From positions 186,174 through 250,173 of the forward strand of contig CAUYUJ010008091.1 in the NCBI GenBank assembly GCA_963575745.1: a DNA stretch of 64,000 bases, given 5' to 3'. How positions within the stretch are numbered: position 1 is the stretch's first letter; every line of letters begins with the position of its first letter. The notes under the pieces were generated by a model. The model saw nothing but the letters and a program-made list of their open reading frames with translations, had not been told where the DNA came from and searched no databases. This document shows positions 54,306-63,835 of this stretch, piece after piece. The position numbers were made by a program, and so were the translations under genes. The stretch comes from Prorocentrum cordatum. Taxonomy: Eukaryota > Sar > Dinophyceae > Prorocentrales > Prorocentraceae.

Positions 54306-57300
54306 TCACTCCGCGCTCCGCCCGACCACAGGCCTGGGGTCCGACGCACTGGCCGCTCGGGAAGCCCTGCCACGCTCCTGAGCCTCAGCAGCGCTGGCAA
54401 AGCCAAAGGAGCCCAGGGCTCCCTCGAGACCTGGGCGGATCAGCCTCCCAAGGGCAGGCGGGGCGGGTGCCCGATCCCGCAGCACTGGGGGCTCCACGGC
54501 GGGGGCTCTAGAGTCTGCAGAGGCCACAGGGTCCTCCACGGCGTCTGGGCCCGCGACCGTGCCGAGCGCCTCGGCCCACCTGGCACGGGTGGCCGCTGTG
54601 GGCCGAGCCAACTGGTCGACCGGCTGCTTGGATTTTCCAGGCAGGATCGACTTCGCGAAATCATGTCTCGCCTGCGCCCTGGAGCCCTTTTTGGCCCTGG
54701 GGTCGTCAGCGCTCTGGGCCCCGACACAGGCCTTGGCAAGGCCCCTGTGGCAGTACTGGGGTTTCAGACAGTACATCCAGCACACCACACAAACCAAAAA
54801 CTCGGGGCCATCCCCGCCCGAGACTCGGGATTCACGCAGACAGTGTCCATTGACCTCCCAGGCCCCCGACTCGACAGGGTCGTCCTGGGACAGGACCGCA
54901 CGCGAACTACACAAAAACGAGTCCCCTGACCTCGGGCCGACGGGGCTCGCCCTCAGGGTCCCTGGGGCCCTCCCCTGGCCAGCAGGACCCGAGGGGGCTC
55001 TCCGAGGCCTGACCGCGGCCAAAGCGGGGGGAGAGGGAAGGGGCTGCGACACAGCCGACTGGGGCGGGCCCTGCGCGCCCGCGGCCGAGGTCGCTGCCTG
55101 CTCTTCCTTCTCGGCGCGGCGGCGCTGGAAAGCGCGAAGCAAGGCCGCCGACGAGCTCGACGCGTCAGCTACGGATTCACTGGGCCCAACCTGCCCCTCA
55201 CATGTCACTTTCCTCTTGCGGTCCTGCTTGTCTACCTGGTCCTGGGCCTGGGCTCCCTGGCAAGCCGCCGCTGCCGTCACAAGCCCTGCTGCCGCCCCAA
55301 GGGCCGCCAGACCGCCAGGGGCGCGGGCAGTCGAGTTCTCGGCCTCCAGCAGCTGCTCCCAGTCGGGTGACGGAGCGAAGGGGTCCAGGTCCACGAGGTC
55401 CAGGGAGGTGAGCGGCCAGGAATCCCTGCGCCCCGACTCAGTGATGTGCACTTCTAGGTCCGCCGCGCATCTGGCCACCTCCTTCGCTCTAGCTAGGCAG
55501 CCCTCGAGCATCAGGGCGTCCTGCTCCGCAATGGCGTGGAAGGCCGCACCTTCCTTTGCCCTGGTGTCGGCTCTCCCGTTGCCCACGAGCTCGAAAAGGG
55601 TGAGCTCCCCGTCCTGCACCGCGGCCTCCGAGCGGTGGGCGGGCACATGGCGAATGGTGACTCCCTCCGCCGCATCACCCACCCTGGCCCACACATGGGC
55701 GTGCAGGGAGCTGGGGCCGCAGGCCTTGGCCAGGTTGGAAGCAGCCTTCACCGTGCTCAAGCAGTCACTGAGCAGCGTGTAGTTCCCTATGATGTCTGCG
55801 AGGCCGATGGCTGCTGCGTAGTCTTCTCCTGCCTTGGCCGTCTGCGACGGGAGGTCGTTGGGGGGCACGGCGCCCCACGCCTCGGCGATGAGCCTCCCAT
55901 CTGGCCCATAGACGATGACCGCCCAGCCAGCGCTTCTGACGTGCGAGAAATCCCCGTTCAGACACGAGCCGTCGGTGAAGACAAAGGACCCGTCTGGCAC
56001 CACCAGTATGCCGCCCCCCCATCCGCAGGAGCGTCTTGCCCAGCTGACGTTCCAGGCTGGCCTGGCCACAAGGAGACTGATGTCCGCGAAGAGCCCCTGA
56101 CTGAAGAGCTCGTCGAAGGGAGGCCCCATGCGGTGGGCCTGCTCAGCTGCCCGTCTCACCTGGCTCGGGCAATAGTCCCTCCTCCAGGCCTCCCAGGCTG
56201 GGCACACGTGGTGCCTGTGGTGCATCGTCCCAGGGGCGGCCCCGCAGAGCCTGCAAAGCGGGTCGATCTCTCTCCCATGCCTCGCCAGCCGCGCCTGGGG
56301 CCAGCTGGCCAGCGACGCCAAGCGTCGCAAGCAGCCTTTGTGGTGAGCCGTCCAGGTTACCGACTCCTTGGCCCCGAGGAGCTGGTTGATCGGCGTCCAC
56401 CAAGGCGGCAGCCTCCACTGCCAGCAGGACTCGGGCCTGCTGACGAACTCCCCGAGCGACGCCGCCTGACGCGTGTCCTCTTTGACCCTGGCGGCGAGGA
56501 AGGCAGGCGAGAACCTCTTGGCATCGAACGCGTAGCCCTCCCTGTCGGTCAGCACGCGTCCACCATCGCCAAGGCCCCAGCCGACTCTCCCGAGCGTGAG
56601 CACCAGCGCCGAGACGGGGTCTCGCACCGCGGCCCACGGTCTCTGCATGGAGGCCAGACGCCTGCTGTCCCTGAGGCAGGCCTGCACGGCGGCTGGCGAG
56701 GCCTGTCCTGACCAGCTCATGGCCACGAAGGCCTGGACCGCTAGGCCCGTCGCGATCACCAGCGGATCCTGCCTCCAGCCCTGGGGCGCACACTGCAGGC
56801 AGAAGGTCAACGCGGCGCCCGTTGGCAAGTTGCTGGCCGCTTTCGCCGCAGCGATCCTTAGCGCCCTCATGCGCCCTGGCGGGATCCCGTTGATGGCCGA
56901 GCCCCACAGAGCCTTGGCAGCGGGGCCTGCCCTCTGGATCTTGGCCTGCCTCATCCCCGAACCGAAGATCCTGGTGATGTTGTTGCCCTGCCGCAGAGCC
57001 GCCAGCTCCCTGGCCACTTGCGTCCCGACCCTGCGATGGCCGCCCGCCGTCGCATCTCCTCCAAGGTCGCGGTGCCCATCGACGAAGGCTTCGTCGGCGA
57101 GGACCCAGTCGGCGTGCTGCTGCAGCTCTCTCCTCAGCTTCACCGAGGAGGCCAGTGCCTTGGTCTTTCCCCAGTTGATGGGGAGCCTCTTCTCGCCGAG
57201 CATGGTGGCGACTCCCTTCGCGAACCTGGCTGTCTGATCTACGACCAGCCTTCGCGTGCCTATGCCGTGGACCGAGATGTCGTCTATCACGTTGACCACC

Positions 57301-57992
57301 CTGCCAATGGGCAGCAACTTCCTCGACTGCAGCAGGAGGTCGTATACCATGATCCTCGCCATGGTCGTAGCACAGGAGCACCCCGCGATGACGGTGTCGT
57401 CTACGGCCGGCTGCTCGCTGAGGGCAAGGTCGGCCCTGGCCCTGCGGGGGCCCGAATACAGCACACACAGCGCCTGTATCAACCCAGTGTTGAAATCGCA
57501 GCCCCGCGCCGCTTCGAGGAGCAGCCTGTGCCTGATCTGCTCGTAGAACTTGCTGATGTCGAAGTAGACCGATGCCGCCTCGAAGTTCTTCTCCCGCGCC
57601 AGACCGAGCAGGAGGTTGTGGATGTAGGCCGCCCTGTCACAGCAAGTGTCCGCGTCTGCCCCCCAAAATTCGGGGAGCTTGTGGTCCTTCTCCCACTCCG
57701 CGCAATACGTGCGCCTGATGCGGCTCCAGATGCGCATCCACATGCAGAGGAGCCCGATCGGGCGGCGGCCCCCGTCTGGCTTCCCCAGGAAGACGATTAA
57801 CGTGGTGAAAAGCTCCGACTGCTGGGGGTGACGTTCCCAGGCTGTCAAGATGTCCGCCAGCCTGTCCGCGCATTCCCTGCCTAGGCTGAGGATGAGCCTG
57901 GGGTGGAAAGCGTCCCATCCAAGCGCCGTCCTCCTGGGGAAGGTCCTGGCCGCTGCCAGCACCTCCTCTCCCGCGATGGCGCCTAGCCCCAA
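54306..57992 (-). CDS. ORF2, RT and RNase H part of the LINE
   Basis: A 1228-codon frame. It synthesises element cDNA at the nicked target and degrades the RNA. Numbering from position 57992: FLGKPDGGRRPIGL 68-81 (RT motif 2); YFDISKFYEQ 143-152 with catalytic Asp145 (motif A); AGCSCATTMA 203-212 (motif B position); VIDDIS 235-240 (motif C, the YxDD counterpart, Asp237/Asp238). CRLCGAAPG..HHRHHVC 580-597 is a zf-RVT-like Cys/His knuckle. RNase H spans about 671-818 with FTDGSC (Asp674), AGEDYA (Glu723), LLSDCL (Asp743) and GNGRADTRAKEGA (Asp809), a complete active site. A low-complexity tail leads to a Cys cluster (CVVCWMYC..YCHR..KAC, about 1040-1070). The frame opens on TTG, not ATG, and joins the endonuclease frame only after a +1 phase change, so it is probably the back half of one ORF2. 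Intact catalytic residues suggest recent activity of the family. Confidence 0.93.
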   Translation of the reverse strand: MGLGAIAGEEVLAAARTFPRRTALGWDAFHPRLILSLGRECADRLADILTAWERHPQQSELFTTLIVFLGKPDGGRRPIGLLCMWMRIWSRIRRTYCAEWEKDHKLPEFWGADADTCCDRAAYIHNLLLGLAREKNFEAASVYFDISKFYEQIRHRLLLEAARGCDFNTGLIQALCVLYSGPRRARADLALSEQPAVDDTVIAGCSCATTMARIMVYDLLLQSRKLLPIGRVVNVIDDISVHGIGTRRLVVDQTARFAKGVATMLGEKRLPINWGKTKALASSVKLRRELQQHADWVLADEAFVDGHRDLGGDATAGGHRRVGTQVARELAALRQGNNITRIFGSGMRQAKIQRAGPAAKALWGSAINGIPPGRMRALRIAAAKAASNLPTGAALTFCLQCAPQGWRQDPLVIATGLAVQAFVAMSWSGQASPAAVQACLRDSRRLASMQRPWAAVRDPVSALVLTLGRVGWGLGDGGRVLTDREGYAFDAKRFSPAFLAARVKEDTRQAASLGEFVSRPESCWQWRLPPWWTPINQLLGAKESVTWTAHHKGCLRRLASLASWPQARLARHGREIDPLCRLCGAAPGTMHHRHHVCPAWEAWRRDYCPSQVRRAAEQAHRMGPPFDELFSQGLFADISLLVARPAWNVSWARRSCGWGGGILVVPDGSFVFTDGSCLNGDFSHVRSAGWAVIVYGPDGRLIAEAWGAVPPNDLPSQTAKAGEDYAAAIGLADIIGNYTLLSDCLSTVKAASNLAKACGPSSLHAHVWARVGDAAEGVTIRHVPAHRSEAAVQDGELTLFELVGNGRADTRAKEGAAFHAIAEQDALMLEGCLARAKEVARCAADLEVHITESGRRDSWPLTSLDLVDLDPFAPSPDWEQLLEAENSTARAPGGLAALGAAAGLVTAAAACQGAQAQDQVDKQDRKRKVTCEGQVGPSESVADASSSSAALLRAFQRRRAEKEEQAATSAAGAQGPPQSAVSQPLPSPPALAAVRPRRAPSGPAGQGRAPGTLRASPVGPRSGDSFLCSSRAVLSQDDPVESGAWEVNGHCLRESRVSGGDGPEFLVCVVCWMYCLKPQYCHRGLAKACVGAQSADDPRAKKGSRAQARHDFAKSILPGKSKQPVDQLARPTAATRARWAEALGTVAGPDAVEDPVASADSRAPAVEPPVLRDRAPAPPALGRLIRPGLEGALGSFGFASAAEAQERGRASRAASASDPRPVVGRSAE

Positions 57993-57993
57993 A

Positions 57994-59673
57994 AGGCTCG
58001 TTCCACTCCTCGGGGCGAACGCCGTCGGGGCCCTCCTTGTGCCAGAGCGCCTTCCACTCTTGAAGGATCCTGTCTAGGGCCTGCTGACCGACCAGCGGGA
58101 CGGGAGGGGCCTCGCCCTCGCCTGAGCCAAGGATGGAGCAGGTCTCCAGGTTGGCCTGCTTGCTGATCGCGTGGGCGCCCTTGCCGTTCCCACTGAGGGC
58201 CTCGGCCATGAACTCCTTCCAACGCTGCCTGGCGAGCATCGCATCCTCCCTGCGCTTGACCTCCACGGCGGCGCTGATGGCCTGGAGAAGGGTGTCCCCC
58301 TGCTGCGTCCTGCCCAGGATCTCCGCCAGCATCGTCGCCATCTTGGTGCCGCTGAACATCTGGCAGCCCACAGCCTCGAACTTGGGGACCAGACCGAGGG
58401 CTGCCTCCTGTAGCCGCTCGGCATGCATGTGGTGCCCAGGCGGAGGGTGGGGCACCGACGCCGCGGCCGCCAGCTGCGTGGCTAGGCGCCCCAAGGATAC
58501 CCAACAACGCGTTAGCGGGCTGGTCCTTCGCACTTCCTCCGAGCGCAGGAGGTGGATGAGCTGCTTGGGCACCCTCTTGATCCCCTGCGCCCTGCCCTTG
58601 AACTTGGCACCGTCCTTGATGCCGAAGCTGCGAATCAACCGCTCCTCCGCCTGGTCGAAGAACTCCATGATCGCCTTGTTTGGGCTCCCACTCTCGTCCA
58701 GGAGCGGCGCCTTCCAGTCCGTCAGCGAGTCCTCCTCCTCTGGCTCGGGCTGGATCCCTTCCTGCTTGGCCGCAGGCAGCTCAAAGGGCTTGGGGCCCTT
58801 CTGCACCCAGACACCCGCATGGCTGCTCAGCTTCTCGAATGTGAGCCTGACGGGGGCGTGCGGGTGCGTAGTCGCATGCCTTAGCACCGTCACTTTCGGC
58901 CCTAGCCCCGCCAGGACCTCGGAGATTGCGAAGAAGTCGCATGTGCCAACCCCGCAGGTCGGCTCGTCGGGCGCCACGATCACCGCCCCCGCGGCGCGAG
59001 GCCACCACGAGCTGCTAAGGAGGCTGGGCTCCAGGTTCCAGTCTGCACCCACTACGAAGGGCTCCCTCAAACCCAGGAGGAATCCTTGCAGCTCGCTCAA
59101 GAGGTCCACGTTGGTCTCATTGAGCTTGACCGAGCACTGCAGGTACAGACTGACACACACCACGACCAGGTCCCCGAACGCGACTCGCCTCGCCACTATC
59201 CTTGAGGCGTGCAGGCCCCAGTCTTGGTCGATCGGGGCCACTCCGCGGAGTTCCCCGACCAGCACTCCAACTCCAGAAGAGACGGCTTGGACCGCCGTCC
59301 CCGTGCTGCGGCACACTCCAAAGGCCGCGTTGATGCCGTTCCGCTTGCACCAGGCACGGGCCGAGCCAGCAGCCGACGCCGAGGTGAAGCGGGTCTCCTG
59401 GATGAGGTACACGTCGTCTCTGGCCTTCTCGTCCAGCAGCTGCTCCAGGGCCGTCTGGGACTCAGCCCAAGTGGAGCCGTTGATGCTGACGAAGCTGGCG
59501 CCAAGCTGCACCGACGGCCTCACAAGCTTGGCCAGCTGGAGCCTGGCGGCCGCCGCGGGCGTCCCCTCGCCTGCCGCCTCGGCCCTGGGCTGAGCTTCGC
59601 CTTGCAGACGAGGTCCATGGGTAGGCTCCCTCCCGAGCCTGTAGCCACTCCATCCTGAATGAGCAACCCACTC
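57994..59673 (-). CDS. ORF2, endonuclease part of the LINE
   Basis: An open frame of 560 codons from just after a TAA (59674-59676) to the phase change; formally it runs on as a shadow of RT to a stop near 57637. An APE-type endonuclease that would nick the target DNA. Numbering from the GTG at 59523: INGSTWAES about 14-22; LIQETRF 40-46 with metal-binding Glu43; VVGADWNLEP 157-166, the GDFN/GDWN-type motif; CDFFAIS 195-201, matching the usual DY/DF strand; HPHAPVRL 220-227, where the catalytic His-x-Pro-Val normally lies (here without SDH). After that a helical linker of about 330 residues leads to EEWNEPFG at the break. The first in-frame ATG is roughly 290 codons downstream, inside the protein, so this copy has lost its start, begins in another frame, or uses a non-AUG codon. 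Confidence 0.88.
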
Positions 59674-59754
59674 TTACATATGGGCCCTCGGCTGGGCTGC
59701 GGACTGCCTGCCCCTTGGCCTCTCTGCACATCTGGGCACACGATGGGCCTGGGG

Positions 59755-60825
59755 TCAAAGGTGACGAGGCCGCTTGCCCGCCGCCCAGAGCGCGTCCAGG
59801 GCATCACGCAGCTTGCGCTCAGCCTCCTCCCGCTGCTCGGGGGTCGCTTCACGGAGGGCTGCCGAAGCTGCAGCGAACTCCTCGCGGTTCTCTTCCCAGC
59901 CTTCACCTCCGAGCAGCTCCATGTCGATGTCGTCTGATTCTGGCACAGGCTGGTGCTCCCCGCCCGCGTCAGACTCCCCAGCAGCAGGACCAGGAGGAGC
60001 AGCAGCGGCCCTGGCCGAGGCAGCTGCCTTATTGCTGTCGCTGGCCGCGGACTGCAAGCGGGCCAGGACCGCGAGGGCGTCCTTGGCCTCCTGGCAGGCG
60101 GCGACGTCCTCGTCCAGCCCAGCCGCCACAGCCAGGATCGGGTCGGGGAACTCGCTGGCCTGCAACTTGACCAACTTGGCCTCCCCCTCCGAGAGCTTCT
60201 GGTTTTCCTCGCTGAGGGCCACCCTGAGCTCCTGGAGCTCCTTGTCCAGAGCGGCCTGCTGCTCCACGATTGCTGCCTCTCGGGACTCGAGCTTCTTGAT
60301 ATTGTCTCGCATGGCCTTGACACGCCAGCGCTGCGTCTGGGCAGTTGGCTGTTTGCCCTCAAGCAGCTTCGACTCCGCCGCCTTTTCAGCCTCCTCGACC
60401 GCGCTGGTGTCCAGCCCTTCCTTCTCCAAGAAGGTGCGAACTTCCTTGAAGGAGATGCCTGCCCCCGCCTCGGGCGCCTTCCTGGTCGGGGGCTTGCGTC
60501 CCTTCCAGGGCTCCGACGGGGGCGGGGCCTCGCCCTTGAGCTCCGCCACCTGCTTCTGTAACTGCTGCAGCTGCGCCAGAAGCTGGCCTTGGCCTGGCGG
60601 GCCCTGCGCCCAGGCCCCGCGCGGGCGAGACGTGCTGGGAGCTGGCCCGTTGGCTGCTGCTGCCGAGAGCTTGGCTGCCTGCACCACGTGGGTGGGAGCC
60701 GCCTTGCCGCACTGGCGGCAGCGCGTCCTGGACGCCCAGTTGCCATCCCGCCCGCAGGAGCAAGCCCAGAGGGGTGTCTTGCTCGCGCCTGGGATGATGC
60801 CAGGGTCCGAAAGTGCCGGCGCCAT
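59755..60825 (-). CDS. ORF1 of the LINE: RanBP2-type zinc finger and coiled-coil protein
   Basis: 356 aa from the ATG at 60823-60825, the first Met of a frame that is open slightly further upstream. Residues 18-43 contain W.C.C....NW......C..C (Cys22, Cys24, Cys36, Cys39, Trp20, Asn29-Trp30), the spacing of RanBP2/Npl4-type zinc ribbons that bind single-stranded RNA or ubiquitin; the first pair here is C-x-C rather than the usual wider C-x(2-4)-C spacing. Residues about 82-97 (LLAQLQQLQKQVAELKG) and 137-232 (KKLESREAAIVEQQAALDKE..LSEENQKLSEG) are strong coiled coils, followed by an acidic stretch and a helical, charged C terminus. The role is inferred: trimerising RNA-binding nucleocapsid-like ORF1 protein of the retroelement particle. 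It ends in TGA at 59755-59757, in the same frame as the endonuclease but separated by that stop and a TAA. Confidence 0.9.
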   Translation of the reverse strand: MAPALSDPGIIPGASKTPLWACSCGRDGNWASRTRCRQCGKAAPTHVVQAAKLSAAAANGPAPSTSRPRGAWAQGPPGQGQLLAQLQQLQKQVAELKGEAPPPSEPWKGRKPPTRKAPEAGAGISFKEVRTFLEKEGLDTSAVEEAEKAAESKLLEGKQPTAQTQRWRVKAMRDNIKKLESREAAIVEQQAALDKELQELRVALSEENQKLSEGEAKLVKLQASEFPDPILAVAAGLDEDVAACQEAKDALAVLARLQSAASDSNKAAASARAAAAPPGPAAGESDAGGEHQPVPESDDIDMELLGGEGWEENREEFAAASAALREATPEQREEAERKLRDALDALWAAGKRPRHL

Positions 60826-60957
60826 GGCCCGCGGGCTGCCGCGGGTGGGGCCGTCGTCGTGAAAGATTGGCTCGTGCCCACTCCGCCGCTTCGAAGTAAG
60901 TGAGCACAAACGCGAGCTGAGTCCAGCCCAAGCAAACCAGCTCGCGCCGAAACGGCT

Positions 60958-60972
60958 TACAATCGGGGCGTT
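60958..60972. repeat. Target-site duplication of LINE, 5' side
   Basis: TACAATCGGGGCGTT, all 15 bases identical to 54169-54183. Confidence 0.92.
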
Positions 60973-61430
60973 GACCTAAGGAACCCTAGATAAGGAACGA
61001 GGCCCCTTTCTTCCATGAGTTAAACTTCGATTTTCGATCGGAAACATAAGGCAAACCTGAGGCAAGCTGTGAAACACTTAAGGAACGCGGAGCCCCTCCC
61101 CAACGAAAAGGGTTCCTTCTTCAGAGCCCCGACTGTACGGGGCACGCAAAACCCACCTCGCTTGTGACCACCCTCGCGTCCAAGAGATACAAAGCGATGC
61201 CAAACTACGGCCTGCACTGGTCAGGCCGCTTGACGAGGAGGCGCGTGGTATGACTCGGTTTGGCCTGGAAGCGGAAGCGGGGTAAGTAATTTATGCTCTG
61301 AGATTCAGAGAAATTCTATCTTTTTTGTAATACTTCCTATGCGGCTGCCCGCGGCTGTAATCGCTTGGCCGGCCGCCGGAATCTAGGTCGAGCCAGCTCT
61401 ACTTACCTATGAGAGAGCGCGCTGGTGCTA
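60973..61430. other. Unassigned region
   Basis: AT-richer DNA: AAGGAACCCTAG and AAGGAAC repeats near 60977-61090, with the inverse GGGTTCCTT at 61109. GGGGTAAGTAA (61281) and CTACTTACC (61400) form a short inverted pair. No gene recognised. Confidence 0.45.
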
Positions 61431-61795
61431 CACTCCCAAAAAGGGGGGTCCCCCCTGAGCTAACCCCCCCCCCTGGACCTGCCCTGCCGGAACGCGCCCC
61501 CCCCCCCCCAATCCTTGTTGTTCCGCCTCTCGGAAACTACCCCCTCGCCCCCTTGAACTTCCACTGCCGGAAGCCCCCCCGTCCCTCCCTTTTTTCCCGC
61601 CCCACGAAAGCTACCCCCCCCCACCCCCCCCCCCTTCGCGCTCCGGAAGCTACCCCCCCCCCTCCCTTTCCAAAGGGGGGGCTTAGCTACCCCCCCTCCT
61701 CTTGGAACCCCCCCTGCCGGGAGCCCCCACCTCCCATCCACCCCCTTTTGGGCTAAAGGGGGGGGGAGCTTGGAAACCCCTCCACCTTTGGCGAA
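61431..61795. repeat. C-rich arm with GAAGCTACCCCCC units
   Basis: C8-C11 homopolymers separated by GGAAGCTACC, CTGCCGG and TTCCAAAGGGG phrases. Inverted relative to 63355-63790. Confidence 0.8.
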
Positions 61796-63335
61796 AGGCA
61801 GGAACGCCGAAGACCACAGGAGCGCCGAAACCAACAGAGCGCTGAAAACCAAAGAGTCACCGAAAACCGAAAGGGGCGAAAACCAAAGGGCGCTGCGCCG
61901 AAAACCAAAGGAGCACCGAAACCCAAAGGAGCGCCGAAAACCAAAAGCGCGTCGACAACCGAAAGGGGGCCGAAAACCAGAGGAGCGTCGAAAAACAAAA
62001 GGGCGCAGAACAGCAAAGGGGCGCCGACAACCAAAGGCGCCGAACACCCAACGAACGCCGAAAACCAAAGAGGCGCCAAGACCCAAAAAACTCAGAAATC
62101 CAGCGGGGTACCGAAAAACCACAGATATGCCGAAAACCAGAAGAGCGCCGAAAACCAGAGCAGCGCCGAACATCAAACGGACGCCGAAAACCAAAGAGCA
62201 TCGAAACCCAAAAGGACGCCAAAGACCAAAGCGTCGCCGAACACCACAAGGGCAGCGAAAACCAAAGCAGTGTCGAAAACAAAAGGAACGCCGAAAACCA
62301 AAAGGGCACCGAAGACCAAAACGGCGCCGAAAAACCAAAGGAGCGCCGAAAACCAAAGGGCGCCGAAAACCTAAAGGGCGCCGAAAACCAAAGGAGCGCC
62401 CAAAACCAAACCAAGGGGGCGCAGAAAACCGAAAAAGCGCCGAACACAGAAAGGTGCGCCGAAATCCAAAGATGCGCCGGAAGTCAAAAAGACACCGAAA
62501 ACCAAAAGAACACCGAAAACCAAAAGGGCACTAAAAACCAAGATGGCGCCGAAAACCAAAGGGGCGCCGAACACCCAAGTGGCGCCGAAAACCACAAGAG
62601 ACGTCGAAAACTAAAGGGGCGCCGAAAACCAAAATTGCGCCGAAAATCTGAAGGGCACCGAAAAAAACAACATGGCGCCGATAACCACAAGGGCGCCGAG
62701 AACGAAAGAACAGAAGCTCCAAAGACGGACAGGGCGCCGAAAACAAAAAGGGTGCCGAAAACTAATGGGGCGCTATAACCGCATAAACGCCGAAAACCAA
62801 CGGGGCGCCGAAAACCACACGGGCGCCGAACACCACAGGGGCGCCGAAAACCAACGATGTGCCGAAAGCCAAAAAGGCGCCGACAAAATCAAAGACGCGC
62901 CGATAACCACGAGAGGGTCGAGAAACAAAGGGCGCCAAAATCAAAGGGGCGCCGAAAACCAAAGAGTGCCGAAAGCCAAAACGGCGCCGAAAACTAAAGG
63001 GGCGCCGAAAACAAAGGGGGCGCAGAACACCAAGAGGCCGTCGAAAACCACAGCGGCGCCGGAACCCACGAGGGCGCCGAAAACCGACGACGCGCCGAAA
63101 GCCACATGACAACCAAAAAGGGTGTCGAAAACCAAAGGGGTGCCGAAAACCACACGAGCGCCGAAAACCAAAGGAGCGCCGAATACCCAAAGAGCGTTGA
63201 AAATCAAGGAAGCGCAAAAGGCCCAAAGGGTGCCGAAAACCAAAGAAGCGCCGAAAACCAAAAGAGACGTCGAAAAACCACAAGTACGCCGCAAACCAAC
63301 GGGGCGCCGAAAGCCAACGAAGCAAAGTAGCCTCT
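61796..63335. repeat. GCGCCGAAAACCAAAGG satellite
   Basis: About 90 units of 14-18 bp on the consensus GGGCGCCGAAAACCAAA, 1.54 kb. Long frames are open on both strands (Lys/Pro/Arg on plus, Phe/Gly/Arg/Ser on minus) because the unit is poor in stops. Not judged coding. Confidence 0.95.
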
Positions 63336-63354
63336 TCAGCCAGGGCCTTCCAGC

Positions 63355-63835
63355 AGAAAAACCAACAGAAGGGGAGGGGGGGTAGCTTCGGAAGCCCCCC
63401 CCCCCCAATTCTGGAAAGGGGAGCCCGGGCTTACCCTCGGCCCCGAAAAGGAAAGGGGGGGTAGCTTCAAAGCCCCCTCCACCAGCCACAAAATCCAAAC
63501 AGAAGGGAAGGGGGGATGGTAGCTTCGGGAGCCCCCCCTGCCGCCTTTGAGAGGGGAGCCCGGGCGGACCCCATACCCCGAAACGGGGGGGAGGGTGGGG
63601 GGGGATGGCGTCCAGGCCCCCCCCCCTTTAGCTGGGGCACCCCCCAGCTGAAAAAATACAAGCAGAAGGGAGGGAGGGGGGGGTAGCTTCGTAAGGCCCT
63701 CCCCTCCCTCCCTCCCTCCCTTTTGCTTGTCCCCCCCCCCCCTTCCTTGAAAAAGGGCCTTGTCCAAGGAAGGGGGGGGGTGAACTTGAAGCTGGGCCCC
63801 CCCCCCCTTGATCGGAAGGGTGCCACGGGCGCGCT
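63355..63835. repeat. G-rich arm with GGGGGGTAGCTTC units
   Basis: G8-G12 and C8-C13 homopolymers with GGTAGCTTCGGAAGCCCC, GGTAGCTTCAAAGCCCC and GGTAGCTTCGGGAGCCCC units. Each unit is a hairpin (GGGG..CTTC..CCCC), and the arm mirrors 61431-61795. Confidence 0.8.

Larger units (their letters stand above)
54184..60957 (-). mobile_element. Full-length non-LTR retrotransposon (LINE type, EN/RT/RNase H)
   Basis: A 6.77-kb insertion on the minus strand defined by a 15-bp target-site duplication on both sides. Its 5' end is AGCCGTTTCGGCGCGAGC; its 3' end is GATTGAATAAAAAA, a short A tail, as expected from target-primed reverse transcription. Order: about 130-bp leader, ORF1 (zinc finger and coiled coil), about 80-bp gap, endonuclease, RT, zf-RVT-like knuckle, RNase H and a Cys-containing tail, then a roughly 120-bp 3' UTR. 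The ORFs are largely intact, so insertion was recent on this genome's scale. Defects: a one-base phase change between the endonuclease and RT parts, and no ATG near the endonuclease start. The RanBP2 finger in ORF1 and the RNase H resemble retroelements I associate with dinoflagellates (established knowledge, not checked here). Confidence 0.95.

Noticed and set aside
54559-55782. Long plus-strand frames opposite the LINE (also at 55536-56711, 58133-59593 and 59774-60862)
   Set aside because: These are antisense shadows of the GC-rich retroelement ORFs, which carry the recognisable motifs on the minus strand.
61460-62356. 298-codon minus frame rich in Phe/Gly/Arg and its plus-strand Lys/Pro/Arg counterpart
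   Set aside because: Both follow the GCGCCGAAAACC satellite; symmetrical openness on the two strands argues against coding.
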